From contig NC_061510.1 of the NCBI RefSeq assembly GCF_022539505.1, forward strand, positions 395,108,249 to 395,172,248: a stretch of 64,000 nucleotides of DNA. The letters are read 5' to 3'. Shown here in pieces: positions 35,111-46,107 of this stretch. The stretch is from Lolium rigidum. Lineage: Eukaryota; Streptophyta; Magnoliopsida; Poales; Poaceae. The notes beneath the pieces are model-generated. The model did not search any database, was not told the origin of the DNA, and saw only the letters and a program-made list of their open reading frames with translations. Numbering within the stretch: the first letter of the stretch is position 1; every line of letters starts with the position of its first letter. The position numbers and the translations under genes are program-made.

Positions 35111-36330
35111 CCGCCCAGTCTCCGCTTTGTCGTACTTGTCGCCCATCTCGAAAAGCTCGGTTGTGGATTCGAGCTCGTCGTGCATGGCGAGCTTCTCCCT
35201 CATCCGCAGGTCGGTGACACCTTCGGTGAAAGCAGAGATGATGTTGGTGTTGGGAGATCCTGGGAATATTGTTTCGCACCTGACCAAAGCGTTGCATGAA
35301 CTGGAACAACGTTTCACCCTTGTCCTGGCAAATATGGCGCAGGTCGTTGAGGTTGGAGTGTCGTTCTGCAGTAGGCTTAAAGTTTGCCACGAACTGCTGG
35401 CAGAGATCCTCCCAAGAGGAGACAGACTCCTCTGGGAGGTTCATTAGCCAGGAGCGGGCGATGTCTCTGAGCACCATAGGGAACCAGTTAGCCAAATCCT
35501 TCTAGTCTCCACCTGCGGCCTCGATGCTCATGATTTACAGCTGCAGGAACTCCGTTGGGTCTCTGTGGCTGTCATATCGTGCTGGTAGATCTGGCCGAAA
35601 CTTATATGGCCACGAGACACGGCGGAGCTCATTGGTGTAGGCGATACAGGCTCCCATGCAGACGGTCGTCCCCGCGGAGCGGTTGCCTTGACCCGCTGCC
35701 GCGATCTCCCGGAGGACCCTTGCTTGGCGCTCGTGTGGTTGTTCGGGCTGTCGCTCGAACCCAACACGAGCCCCCTTAGGCTCCCTCGGGATGATTTAGC
35801 AGTTGGGCTCGGCAACCTGTGGGGACGACGCCGCACGCGAAGGTTCATGCGGCGCTTGCTAAACGAGTTGTTGCTGCGGCGCGTTTCGAGCGAGGGGCTG
35901 CTACGGGGTGTTCCGAGTGGGACGCCCGCCACACCCACTCAACAGCTCAGTGATACGTGTCGGCCACCCGTTCCTCCCTGCATCTGACGGAGGATGGTTC
36001 AGCAACTCCTGAGACTGAAGGATGTGAGCCTCCTCCGTGAGCTGCTCGGGGGCGTTCGGCTCGGAGATGATGAGGGAGGTGAAACCCCATGTCGAAGGAG
36101 GTTGAGGCTCCCCTGACGGATGAAAGGACGAATCTTCCTCGTCCTCCGTCCACAGCTCCGGCTCTGGCTCCGGCTCCTCAGGAGCACCATCCTCGGGCGG
36201 CTGGGGAGCTCCCGGGGCATTGCGTCCTGCGGGCTTTGGGGCAGGCGGAGCGCGGCGGCGAGCAGGCTCTGGGCGAGCGCGGCTGGCCGCACGGTGACGC
36301 GCGCGTTCGTCGTGAGTCTCCACTTGCCCG
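35111..36330 (-). pseudogene. Gag of element A, with stops
   Basis: It starts METHDERARHRAASRARPEP (36323), then a Pro/Glu/Asp-rich leader. Around 35480-35600 comes the gag fold (FRPDLPARYDSHRDPTEFLQ, ANWFPMVLRDIARSWLMNLP, EESVSSWEDLCQQFVANFKP), followed by DKGETLFQFMQRFGQVRNNI and the segment ending DKYDKAETG at element F. Two in-frame stops near 35500-35540 and several frame changes make it a pseudogene. Confidence 0.78.
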
Positions 36331-36369
36331 GTAATGCTGACTAAGCTGACGAGAGGAACGACGACAGAT

Positions 36370-36394
36370 TGAGTCCCCTACCTGGCGCGCCAAA
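36370..36394 (-). other. Primer binding site of element A
   Basis: On the minus strand TTTGGCGCGCCAGGTAGGGG follows the LTR, a site common to many grass Gypsy elements. Confidence 0.75.
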
Positions 36395-37206
36395 TGCTGG
36401 AGATTCGTGTCCGAGTAGGAACACGGGTATCACCGAACCCCTAAGGTCAGGCACATGGGACTCAAGATCATGTCGTCGCCTTACCGACGTCGAGCAATGC
36501 AGAGAGAGACATAGGAGTTACCTAGGTTCAGGGCCCTCGGAGAGGTAAAACCCCTACGTCCTTCCTTGGTGTATGTATTGCAGGTCACAACGGAGAAGAT
36601 GACCGTACAGATTTCTAGGGTTTGTGACCACTCTGGATTGTCCTCTTCTACGCTAGCAAGGCTAGTCCTTTTATAGAGGAGTTGTTCCTCTTCCCCTCGA
36701 AATATCTCGAGGGGAAGGGTTTCCACTTCTCCAAAATGAGGGCGGGAAACTCTCCACCTTTTACAAGATGGACATAGTCCATGGCTGATTAAAGTGCCGG
36801 TCCATGGCAGGTGATGGGGTCACCAACGACGCCTCCACTGGAAGCTTGTGTCGTCCACCCGGCCTTGCACTAAAGAGGCAAGGGCTGGGCCTTGGTCTCC
36901 TGGTCCTCGTCGAGCCCGCTTTAATCACCAAAGAAGTAATGGTACCTCTCCTCCTCGGGACGAAGCTTGTTGAGCTCAACCATGACGTATGTCATGCTTT
37001 CTTAGTTTGTCCGGTAGTCCAGAAAGGAAACCTTGGATGCCCCTCCGGGGCGGGGCCCGTGCGAGGAGTATCCGAGGCCTCTTTGACTTGGCGCCTCTCT
37101 CAGCTTCTTCGGGAGGGGCATCAGATGTTCCGCAAGAGCTCGACCCTCGCGGAGCCTCACTCCGGAGTTTCCTCCCGGAGTGATTGTTAACTCTGGGCTC
37201 CCAGCA
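36395..37206 (-). repeat. 5' LTR of element A (812 bp)
   Basis: The ends TGCTGG and CCAGCA are a perfect 6-bp inverted repeat. A minus-strand TATAAAA box lies at 36669-36675. Its right end cuts the Myb/SANT-like coding sequence; accta (37207-37211) is the presumed target site. Confidence 0.78.
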
Positions 37207-38318
37207 ACCTAAGAGACGAGGCACCCCGATGGCCGGTAGTCCCACAGCAGCCAAGCCCAGGGGCTCACTGGATCCCATGGCGTACTTGCCGGTGGCGAGG
37301 CCGAAAGAGAAGATGGTATGCATCTCGTCGTAGTTCGCAATGGGCACATTCAGGAACTCCGCTTCCTTTGGGTGATCCTACGATACGAAGGGACAATGAT
37401 GTTAGTTGTGCTCGTCACTGATCAAAAGAGTTAGTGAGGTGGACTGAGCGTGCTCACCGTGACGTGCCCGCAGTAGTGCTCACCCTCAAAGGATGATGCA
37501 TTTGGTATCCTCACACCACTGAGCCCCGCTTAGATCGCGGAGACTGCTAATGGTGAGCCACCTCTGCCTCCATTTCCTCAGGTGGTTGTGCACCTGAGTG
37601 GAGCACGCGGAGACACCACGGTGTTCATACAGGCCCTTCGCCACAACAGTCAGGTGGACTTCCTTGAATCATTTGTCGGTTCTCACTGCGGTCTTGATCA
37701 AGCTGCACATCTTCTCCAAGATGAAGCTGGACATGAATGGAAGCTACGGTCCCTTTCCGTGAGGCCTTCAAGGCCCTGTTCGCTTCCCTGCGGTTCTTGT
37801 TCTTTTTTATGGCGGCCAACCTAGCCGCGACCTCTGCCGCTACCTAAGCCACCAGGTCAGCCACATGACGATTGACGGCTAGCAGAGGGGTGACCGCCAC
37901 CTTCGACTCAAAGAGGGGATGTGAATCGGGAACTTGTGAAGGGATCTGAGAGTCCCCAACGCAGACTTGCGAAGGGATCTGAGAGTCCTACACACATCAT
38001 AGTACATATAACGTGAATCTACTTGGGAACAAAGACATGCCTACAGTGGACAACACAAACCATACCAACATCATCATAAATCAGACAAGCAATTCATTGC
38101 AACTGTGAACATCACAAACCCCTAGCAAGATCATGGTAAGTCAGCACATTTGGAACAGACAAGCAACCGGAAATGTGGAACCCTAGCAAGATCATGATAG
38201 CTCAGCACAATCCGGACTAACCCCTGCTACAAGATCAAACCCTAGCCAAGATCTGACAACTCCTAACCTAGATCTAAACATAGACGAGGTACCGGGATAA
38301 GGGAATCCTTACAGGCAT
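37207..38318 (-). pseudogene. Myb/SANT-like DNA-binding protein gene, 5' three exons, cut by element A
   Basis: The minus-strand exon model is ATG CCT at 38313-38318 with a GTAAGG donor; exon 2 at 37458-37987; exon 3 at 37207-37377. Exon 2 encodes an Arg/Lys segment (AAIKKNKNRREANRALKASR), then helices typical of plant Myb/SANT-like proteins (LEKMCSLIKTAVRTDK; KEVHLTVVAKGLYEHRGVSA; QVHNHLRKWRQRWLTISSL). Exon 3 encodes DHPKEAEFLNVPIANYDEMH and FSFGLATGKYAMGSSEPLG. Members of this family occur as host proteins and TE-associated ORFs, and bind DNA. Defects: an in-frame TAG after NRHVADLVA, frame changes near 37670 and 37480, an internal duplication of DSQIPSQV, and loss of everything after RLLG to the element A LTR. 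Confidence 0.7.
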
Positions 38319-39413
38319 CGCCGGAGGTGAAGAAGTGTTGCACCAGGAAGAAGATGAAGCCGCCCAGATGCAGTCGCCGCTGCCGCTGCCACCGTCACCG
38401 GCCGGAGATGCGTGCGCCTCTTACCTGCTTGCCGAGGGGAGGATGAGCTCGAAATTTGGGGGGGATAGTGGAGGAGGCGGTAGAAACAGGCGATGGGGCA
38501 CGGCGGGAGGTGACGGAATCCTTCCAGCCGCCTTCTCGCTTTTCGCCGATGCGCGCCGCAGCTCCCGCCATCTCCATCCTCGTCTCCGCGCATGCGCCGA
38601 AGATTCGTTTTTGCACAGCCGTGTTCGAGATTTGCCTGCACCGCTGGAAACTGTCGAACTGGACGTTCCTCCATGGCCTGGTCCGAGCGTGCTTTGAGAA
38701 CAAGTTCATGCAACAACACGGCTCAGCTCAGGCAACCAAACAAACCGAAAGTTGTTGAGCCGATGCGAGCCATGTCGGGCCAGGCAACCAAACGGCGCCC
38801 GAGGGCTTTTTCGTGACTTTCCTTGAGATCTGCTTCCAAACAGGTTGCCGCGCGTCCGAGGGTCCAAGTTCTTTTGAGATCTGCTCAACTTCTACGGCCT
38901 CCACGTCCACGACCCCAATGTCTGTGCCTGAGAAAAATACGCAGGAGTCTTTTCATAAAAATTGCAGCGCCACACGTCAGCCTTAGAATGATTTTGGACC
39001 TATTTGCTCTATCTATACAAGTTTACAGGGCTCACGCGTTGCAAGTTATGGGGTTAATTTGTATGTACTGATCAAGCCGTGAGATTGCATATGTATATTA
39101 CTCTCCAAAAAAGGACATCATAAACACGATTGCCAGGCTTCTAGAAGTTTTTGAATCCGCACGTAGCAAAACCGAATGAAAATGACATGAAGTATTTACA
39201 ACAGTTAGATGGTAACCATTCCTGACAGAGGACTAGCTAAGCCCATGTTTCAGTTTTAGACTAACCATAGTGAGTGTGTCATATGTAATATTATGCATTT
39301 TATGTATTTAAAAAATCGTTGTCTCGTTGCAGTTAATGATGATAGATGATAATAATATGGCAGGTAGAATTTTGATAAAGGACATTTTATTAATTAAAAT
39401 AGATACTATATCA
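38319..39413 (-). other. GC-rich upstream region of the Myb/SANT-like gene, then intergenic
   Basis: 38319-38720 is GC-rich and CpG-rich, as expected for a 5' leader and promoter; ORFs on both strands there are composition artefacts. GGCAACCAAAC-type words near 38720-38795 look like old MITE ends. I see no gene in 38800-39413. Confidence 0.4.
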
Positions 39414-39488
39414 TACTCCCTCCGTTCCTGAATATAAGCCATATAGTTTTTCGAAAAAAATTCCAGAATATAGGAACGGTGGAAGTAA
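39414..39488. mobile_element. Short decayed Stowaway-type MITE
   Basis: About 75 bp from TACTCCCTCCGTTCCTGAAT to TAGGAACGGTGGAAGTAA. The ends are imperfect inverted repeats with TA at both borders, as in Tc1/Mariner-type Stowaway elements. Confidence 0.7.
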
Positions 39489-40103
39489 GACATAAACCTG
39501 GTAAATAAAAATTATAGAAATCAATAAATATAATAAAATTACGATAGTCCTGCATCATGTTATGAATTATTTAATAATATATGTCACTGTCATATGCATA
39601 ATACTAGCATGTTATTCGCTGCAAATGTCCGAACCGAAAATGTGCTGCACATGGCCAGATAAGTGCAGGAGTGATTGTTTGAAGTCAACAGTGCATATGG
39701 CATGACAGCTTGGGTAGAGCGATTTAGATAGATTACTTATCTTCGGACTTAAAGCCTTAGGGGCTTATGGCTTATTTCTAGCAACTCTCTTTGTACAACA
39801 CTCTCTTGATAATTTAGAAAAGACAGAAACCCACCGTTCAGACTATAAAAAACAGTGCATGCGCTGGTTTTATTTATTTGTTAGAAATGGTGAGTGGTGA
39901 CAGCTGGTTTTATTTTACAAAATTATACCGCGTGGCCGTGTGACGCGACTGTAACTGCAAATGCAGGTGTCAGACTTCCAACGGCCGCGTTGGTAGCATG
40001 GGCGGCATAGTCTAAATCAAAATAAGTTGTCCACGAAAAAGATGTGTGTCGATGATACGAATCATTTCCACAATCGGTTTCGAGTTTCGCCGGTCGTAAA
40101 TCG
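39489..40103. other. Intergenic stretch
   Basis: AT-rich DNA without a credible ORF, tRNA or recognised repeat. Confidence 0.4.
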
Positions 40104-40987
40104 TCAATTTCGTGTATGAAGTTTTAAGCGAATTTTGCCAAATTCATCGCACACGCTCAACCGTTTGAAATTTCCTTTGAGGATTAGGTTTACCTCACCA
40201 TACCGCATGATTTTCATGTTGACGGGTTTTTGCTTCAGTCTACATACACGGATAGATAAATGACTCGCTAATATACTGTAATGTGTATGTATGTGTGAGT
40301 ATAGTTTTGAGTTCCTTTGCTCAACTTCTCGCTTGCCATCTTCATGGACGACGACGTGGTGATGATGTGTGAGAAGTGAGAGGTGATAATCCAGGGTGGT
40401 GGCGGTTTGGTGATGTTTGTCTTCGTGGTCGGCGACGTGGTGATGCTTGTGACCGGCGTGACCGACGGTGCCATGGTGGTATTCAGCTTTGTGGTCGGCG
40501 ACGTGCACATGCTTGTGACCGGAGTGACCGACGGTGTCATGGTGGTCTTCAGCTTCATGGTCGGCGACGTGGTGATGCTTGTGTCCTGGTGGTCTTCGTC
40601 TTTGTGGTCGACGGCATGGTGATGGTTGTGACGGGTGTGAACAGTAGTGTCGTGGTGGTGTTCGTCTTCGTGGTCGGCGACGTGGTGATGCTTGTGACCG
40701 GCGTGAATGACGGTGCCATGGTGGTCTTCATCTTCGTGGTCGGCGATGTGCCCATGCTTATGACCGGCGTGACCGACGGTGCCATGGTTGTCTTCGTCTT
40801 CGTGGTCGGCGACGTGCCCATTCTTGTGACCGGCGTGACCGATGGTGTCATGGTGGTCGTCGTCTTCGTGGTCGGCGACGTGGTGATGCTTTTGACCGGC
40901 GTGACCGGCGGTGCCATCGCCGACGTGCTGAAGCTTGTGAACGGCGGTGCCATGGTGGTTTTGTGATAGGTGTGGTAAGATCATCAT
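40104..40987 (-). CDS. Histidine-rich tandem-repeat protein, unrecognised, probably frameshifted
   Basis: From ATG 40987 the minus strand encodes MMILPHLSQNHHGTAVHKLQ and then about nine ~20-residue units of the type HKHHHVADHEDEDHHGTVGH. Histidine and acidic residues dominate, as in metal-binding His-rich repeats. A deletion of part of one unit near 40585 moves the reading to another frame that continues the repeat and then a unique C-terminus (SILASHLSIRVCRLKQKPVN) ending at 40104. No signal peptide or membrane segment is evident. That the minus strand keeps the same residues in every unit supports it as the coding strand, but the plus strand is also open. I cannot name a family; expression is unknown. 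Confidence 0.4.
40415..40940. repeat. 60-bp tandem repeat array (about 9 units)
   Basis: The unit contains GTGGTCGGCGACGTGGTGAT, GTGACCGGCGTGACCGACGG and a GCCATGGTGGTCTTCGTCTT segment. Units are diverged by single bases, and one near 40560-40620 is internally deleted. Confidence 0.85.
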
Positions 40988-42360
40988 GTTGTCATATAGG
41001 TAAGGCTAGAAAAATCATGCGACCAACCAATCAAAGTGTCACTTGGGTATCATCCGATGCAACTCAGGCTATCAAACGTAATGCGTTTTGTGTACCGGAA
41101 CTCGTCCGGAACGAGATGGGAGTCTCAACTCGCTGGGGCGCGGTAAGCCACGAATTGCATGCAGTCAACCAAACGCGACCCAAGTTCCAACGAACGGCCA
41201 TTGCATTTTATTTAAAGAGAGAAAATCTTCCACGTGAAAGTTGACAGCCCCACCACAGATTTCCCATGGCAACTCTCGATCTTCAACCACGCGGCGGTGC
41301 AAATGCAGGCACGTTCGCACGCGATCGCGGTCCTTATTTTATTTATCGGTACTGGTGAGCTGTGGCACCTAGTATGAGACATGCATCGCTGTAGTCAAAG
41401 TCTGAATTAGTAAACTAGCCGAGTCTGCGACTCTGCATATGGAACGGTTCCCACTAGAGCTGCATACATACTTGGGTTACTTGATGATCTGGATCCATTC
41501 CTGGTCAGGTACCAAAGGTCTACGCTCCCTCTTCCTCCAGCCTCCAGGTCAGTGCTTCTGCCTCTGATATTGCCGTTTTTCGGATTTGCGCTATGAAACT
41601 GCACTTTCTTTGTGATTTAGGGACGTATATGCCTCTTTTATTACCAAACCTCATTTTGAAAATCCAACCGGAGAGAGCATGTATATGTATGAGGACCGTC
41701 AGACGGGTGCCATTGCCGCCTCCGCAGGTCCAAGGAATGGCCCCCAACAGCACTGACGGAGCTTTGTTAGGGCCAAACCGGGCCACAGCCTGCCCAAGAT
41801 TTTTGCAAAGTAACGGTGTATGTCTATGTATGAGTGACCCAGCCCCATTCGGCTGGCCCTTGCCTCTGGACTCTTGGTACCTCCCTCTCCCTGTCTCCCA
41901 CGATTCCTCCATCGTCTTCCCTACCTCGGGGTTCAGATTCTATTTAGGCACAAAAATAGCGGGGGGACTAGGGAAGAAGTGGAGCAGCAGCCGAACGGCG
42001 GCACAACAGCAAGCAGCAACACAATAGCTAACAGCGCCGCCCACAGCTAGAAGGTCACCACAGGCACGGTAACAGGGAACCGGCCGGAGGTCAAGCAACC
42101 AGGCACCGTCAGGGTAGCACATGCAACCAGCCACGGGATCTAGCCACTACTTATTTCTAATTTCCTGTAGAATTAGTTTTCTTTCTTTCCCTAATCACTT
42201 AGTTGGCATTTTGTTGAAAAGAGTTGGCAATTTGATAGGTAGATGTGTTTATGTGCTGATCCTATAACCAATAAGAGCAAAACGTAGGAGTAGTGTCTAA
42301 TTCATAGACTCATAGTGAAGTGGTATGATTAAGAATATAAGAAAATGTTGACAAGGCGTT
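40988..42360. other. Intergenic stretch
   Basis: Short ORFs on both strands (for example 41593-42027 and 41520-41912) overlap each other and resemble no family I know. CAACCAAACG-type words near 41030 and 41170 suggest old MITE remnants. Confidence 0.35.
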
Positions 42361-42745
42361 TCTGAACCCGAGCTCGTATGCTCCTGGTTTGATAAAAAAA
42401 AGAAAAAATAGCAAACAAATTCAAATCATTCTGAATTTGTTGTACAGTGAACATGAACAAGTGTTCTAACTACACATAAAAATCCTCCAAGAAAAGACAA
42501 AACATAGGGATCTGTGCAAAAAAGACAAATCGGAGTGCTGTAAACAACAAATCTGGATGTTCCAAATAGCACTGCATTTTGTCTTTTTGTACTGACCACT
42601 ACATATGTATTTTCTCGGAGATTTTTGGTGTGCAGTTAGAACACTTGTTCATGTTTATTGTACCAAAATTTCAGATTTATTTTAATTTATTTGCTATTCT
42701 TTCTGATGTTTTATTGAACCAGCAGCATATGAGCTCGGGTTCAGA
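42361..42745. mobile_element. Fold-back MITE with long terminal inverted repeats
   Basis: TCTGAACCCGAGCTC at 42361 is mirrored by GAGCTCGGGTTCAGA ending at 42745. Complementarity runs inward for roughly 140-150 bp per arm with mismatches (for example GAACAAGTGTTCTAACT against AGTTAGAACACTTGTTC). I cannot define a target duplication. Confidence 0.7.
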
Positions 42746-44734
42746 ACTGGTTTTTCAAGAAAATGTGTTCTTCTTTAAACTGGCCCGCTCATTGGTTTCC
42801 TTTAAGCTCCGCCGCTGCCCAACAGCATGCATATATATAGCTCTGCCTCTACGTACGCTCCATGAATTTGGAGGTCCCGCCAGCGACGAACATACCAATA
42901 CTAGGCATGAGCTATACGGCTTGGGTTAGGGAAATACTGTAGGAAAAGATTACGCATATTTTGTTACATCTTTGATTCCGTATGAAATATTACATGCTTT
43001 GTTTTTTCATCATAAAGGTTTCATCTTTTGTTACCAAGATTATTCCAAATTCTTGGATCATTAATACCTATAGACAAATTGGTTCCTCCTCAAGAAGACT
43101 ACAAAATTATATACAATATGGATCAAATATGTGTTGTGGTGTCGTCTATGTTGATGCCAACATTGTTGTCCTAAGGGTCACTATTTTGTGGATAGACTAT
43201 TTTCTTATCCACAACAACTATCGCCAATTTTTTATGATATTTAAGTATCAATTGATGATGTTTTCTACTTTACTGTCGGATGCACACTTCCACGATTTCA
43301 TAGTGATACTTCATTTTAAGGAAATAATTCGTAATCAGAAATGATTGTGGGGATGCAAAGCTACTAGATCAGCTCTATAAAATCACACATAGTATCATGA
43401 CAAACTCAAAAGTCCCACTACGGGTAATATATGTTCCCAATTCCTAAAACATCATCAATAAGTCAACTGTAAATTATCATGTTGGAAGAATAAAGACACA
43501 ACTTCAGTCATCATTTATAAATCCTTATGAAGTAACAATCAATCAATCAACGAGGCAAACACAAAATAGGGTGTATTGCCTTTTTTTTAAGGAAGCAAAC
43601 CAATGGCCTCTGCATCGGTGCATGCACACAACTATATATGATTCATAATTCAAAAAATATTAGGCAAATCCAGGCAGCAATGCCGAACAAGTCGACAAAA
43701 AAATAAAAACGTGAGGTTGTCCGCCTTGCAATAGTATCTCCACAACTCTACAACAAACATTATGACAACTGACCGGAACTAACGAAAAGTACTACACAAC
43801 TTCTAGTCAAAGCCTTGGCAAAGGGTTTTTCGCACGTACACCGATGGTGACCAGTTCAATTGTATGTTGATCTTGGGATTTTCATCACCAAAGATGAGCG
43901 CCCATCCAATAACTTCAGCAAGCCCATGATGCAGTCTCTAGGAGGGAAGGTCTAACCTCAACCCCGACTACATGTGCCCCGCCTTGACCCATACGAAACC
44001 TACATGAACTATGATGCACCATGTGGCGGCATGTCGCAACTTCCAATGAAGATACAAATGATGCCTCGAGAACGAACATGAGAGTAGTGTGCATCGGTGG
44101 TGGAGCCATCATGTAATTATTGAGTCCAAATGAATCCAATGAGTCTTTCGTAATCTAGGCTAAACTGCTACGTGGCATTGTATATCACTTAGTTTGACAC
44201 TATAGTTTTGCATGGATGAACCCAATGCTTAATTCTACTAGCTTCGCCATTGGTGTGCATATGTGGTGCCATTCACACAACCTGATACCACGACGGTGGT
44301 AGCTGCAAGGGGAAACGGTTGCGTTGCTGGTGGCATATGTGTTCTTCACTTGCAAAGTTGCAAGGGCCAAAGAAGGCTATGAGAGGTGACACTATAATAC
44401 TTACTCTTAGGAGAGGCCCCCGTCGTGACTAATCAGATCATCAAAGGGTGGGGAGGCGCTAGTTGTTAAGTAGGAAAAGACAATATCTAGGTAGGGGAGA
44501 AGACACCGGATGTACATCTGGACTTCTAAGCAAATGTGTCACGAAGAATATACAATTGGAGATTATAACACATAAAAAAGAAAAAAAGAAATGTAATGGG
44601 TCACTTGGGGATGTGGCATGCTTGTAGAGGTGAAATGAAAGGCTTGCATGTGAAGAGGAGTGAGTTAGTACTGTACGCACGATTATTTAAAATTGGATGT
44701 CCATAAGAAATTGTAAGAAGATGAATATCCTTTG
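42746..44734. other. Intergenic stretch with a possible core promoter
   Basis: A TATATATAG box at about 42831-42840 is followed by an ATG near 42861 with only 26 codons; it could belong to a spliced transcript, but I cannot connect it. The rest has no recognisable gene. Confidence 0.25.
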
Positions 44735-44989
44735 TAGTCCCTCCATTTTTATTTATTTTTCGTTCTAGGTTAAGTCAAACTCAAACTTTGTAAAGTTTGA
44801 CAAAAAACATAGGAAAAACAACCTTATTACCCAAGGCATATAATATGAAAATATAGTTTATAGCAATTCTAATATATATTTGAAATTATAGATATTAAGA
44901 TTTTTTCCTAAATATTTAGTTCAATTATGTAAAATTTTACTTTTCGCTAATCCTAAAATGCAATCTATTTGTAAACGGATGGAGTGTTA
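44735..44989. mobile_element. Stowaway-type MITE (about 255 bp)
   Basis: Left end TAGTCCCTCCATTTTTATTT; right end reads inward AACACTCCATCCGTTTACAA. The inner sequence has the AAACTTTGTAAAGTTTGAC palindrome common in Triticeae Stowaway families. Confidence 0.75.
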
Positions 44990-46107
44990 AATTTCGCTGA
45001 ATACACATGCATCTCTCTGATTTGATGCATATGCACATCTGCTATATGGGATAGATTTTAGTATTCAATGTTACAAAAGGTAGGTTGAAGCTCATATATT
45101 GTTTTCTCTTATTTCATATATTGTTCACACCAACATGTGTATTTATTTCCCGCAGCTCATTCTTTGTACTATGGAAATTTACATTATTTATTCTCTATTT
45201 ACAGAATTCGGATTTGTGGCACGCAAGCTCGTGTGAGCTTGGCAGTTTAAAATTTTGAAAATGATATTAAGAATTTTAAACAAATTATAAATGTTTTGTG
45301 TGGATAGATACAAATATTCTTTATATATCTGCTAGTTTCAGTGAAAATGGTGTATTTTGGGCTACACAAAAATGATAGCTTTGTGGTTTAAAAAGGGGGG
45401 AAACTAGATTTTGAATTTGTGATCCCACATTTGTCTTTTTATGTGTAAATAACGGTTACACATATATTTTGATGAAGCTTGTGTTGTGCATAGTGTATAT
45501 GTAGTTGTAGTTGTATACTTATTTTTAGGATTAGGATTGATTTTTTAACGAGCTCAGTTTAGCTCGAGTGTTACAAGGAGTTTTCGCAAGTTATGGAGCT
45601 AGATATAATTCTTAGAGCAATCCGACTGATTGAAGAATAATGTTCTCACAAACCTTAAATAACTGTGACCAGTGTATTCCATTTTTCCTTCACTGAGCTT
45701 TGAGTAACCGTACAAAATATTTATGACATAAGGATAATGTTGTGAGCCAGGTATTAATGTGTTAATTTTTTCACTTCAACCTGATATTTTATTTAGGCCG
45801 ACGTGATTGCGTCCCAAGGAAAAATAACACGGAGAGAACAAATTCCCAAAGTCGTGGTTGAAGAACCAAGTACGTCGGTCGGGTTTTATGAAATATTACT
45901 CTGGCGCAATAGCTTACGATTTTCATGTGAATCATAGTTTATGTTCTCCAAATTTTCGCTGCAGCGTGGGGCCATCTTTCTTGTTTTAAAATTACCCCCA
46001 CATCAAATTGTATTTAACATGGCATAATTGTATATGGCACCGGGAGATAGTTGAGTTAGTTTTGCGCAATTAAAGTAGGGACAACATTGGTTTTGTTTTA
46101 CTTGCAG
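44990..46107. other. Intergenic stretch
   Basis: AT-rich. An open segment at 45799-45868 with a GTACGT donor was examined as an exon but does not join in frame to anything. Confidence 0.35.

Larger units (their letters stand above)
26777..37206 (-). mobile_element. Element A: Ty3/Gypsy element, 5' part only, split by element F
   Basis: LTR at 36395-37206, primer binding site, then gag at 35111-36330; gag resumes at 26777-26963 on the other side of element F. The join is exact once the ccgcc duplication (26964-26968, 35111-35115) is removed: the protein reads GDKYDKAETG then RRLFVRDQQEAR. The remainder lies beyond element B, to the left of the window. It landed in exon 3 of a Myb/SANT-like gene. 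Confidence 0.8.

Noticed and set aside
40415..40940. CRISPR-like regular array
   Set aside because: Units are contiguous 60-bp tandem copies without unique spacers, and the DNA is plant nuclear.
40376..40966. 196-codon plus-strand ORF with valine-rich repeats
   Set aside because: It is the reverse reading of the 60-bp array; the minus-strand His/Asp units plus unique C-terminus make a better coding case, though not a certain one.
41520..42134. Overlapping ORFs on both strands (130-144 codons)
   Set aside because: No motif, no splice logic, and mutual overlap; likely chance.
42831..42861. Promoter of the lectin-kinase gene (TATA box)
   Set aside because: It is 9 kb upstream of the first sure exon and cannot be linked by spliced exons from sequence alone.
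45799..45868. Open segment with AG acceptor and GTACGT donor, tested as an exon
   Set aside because: Its phase leads to a stop when joined to the next candidate exon at 46108.
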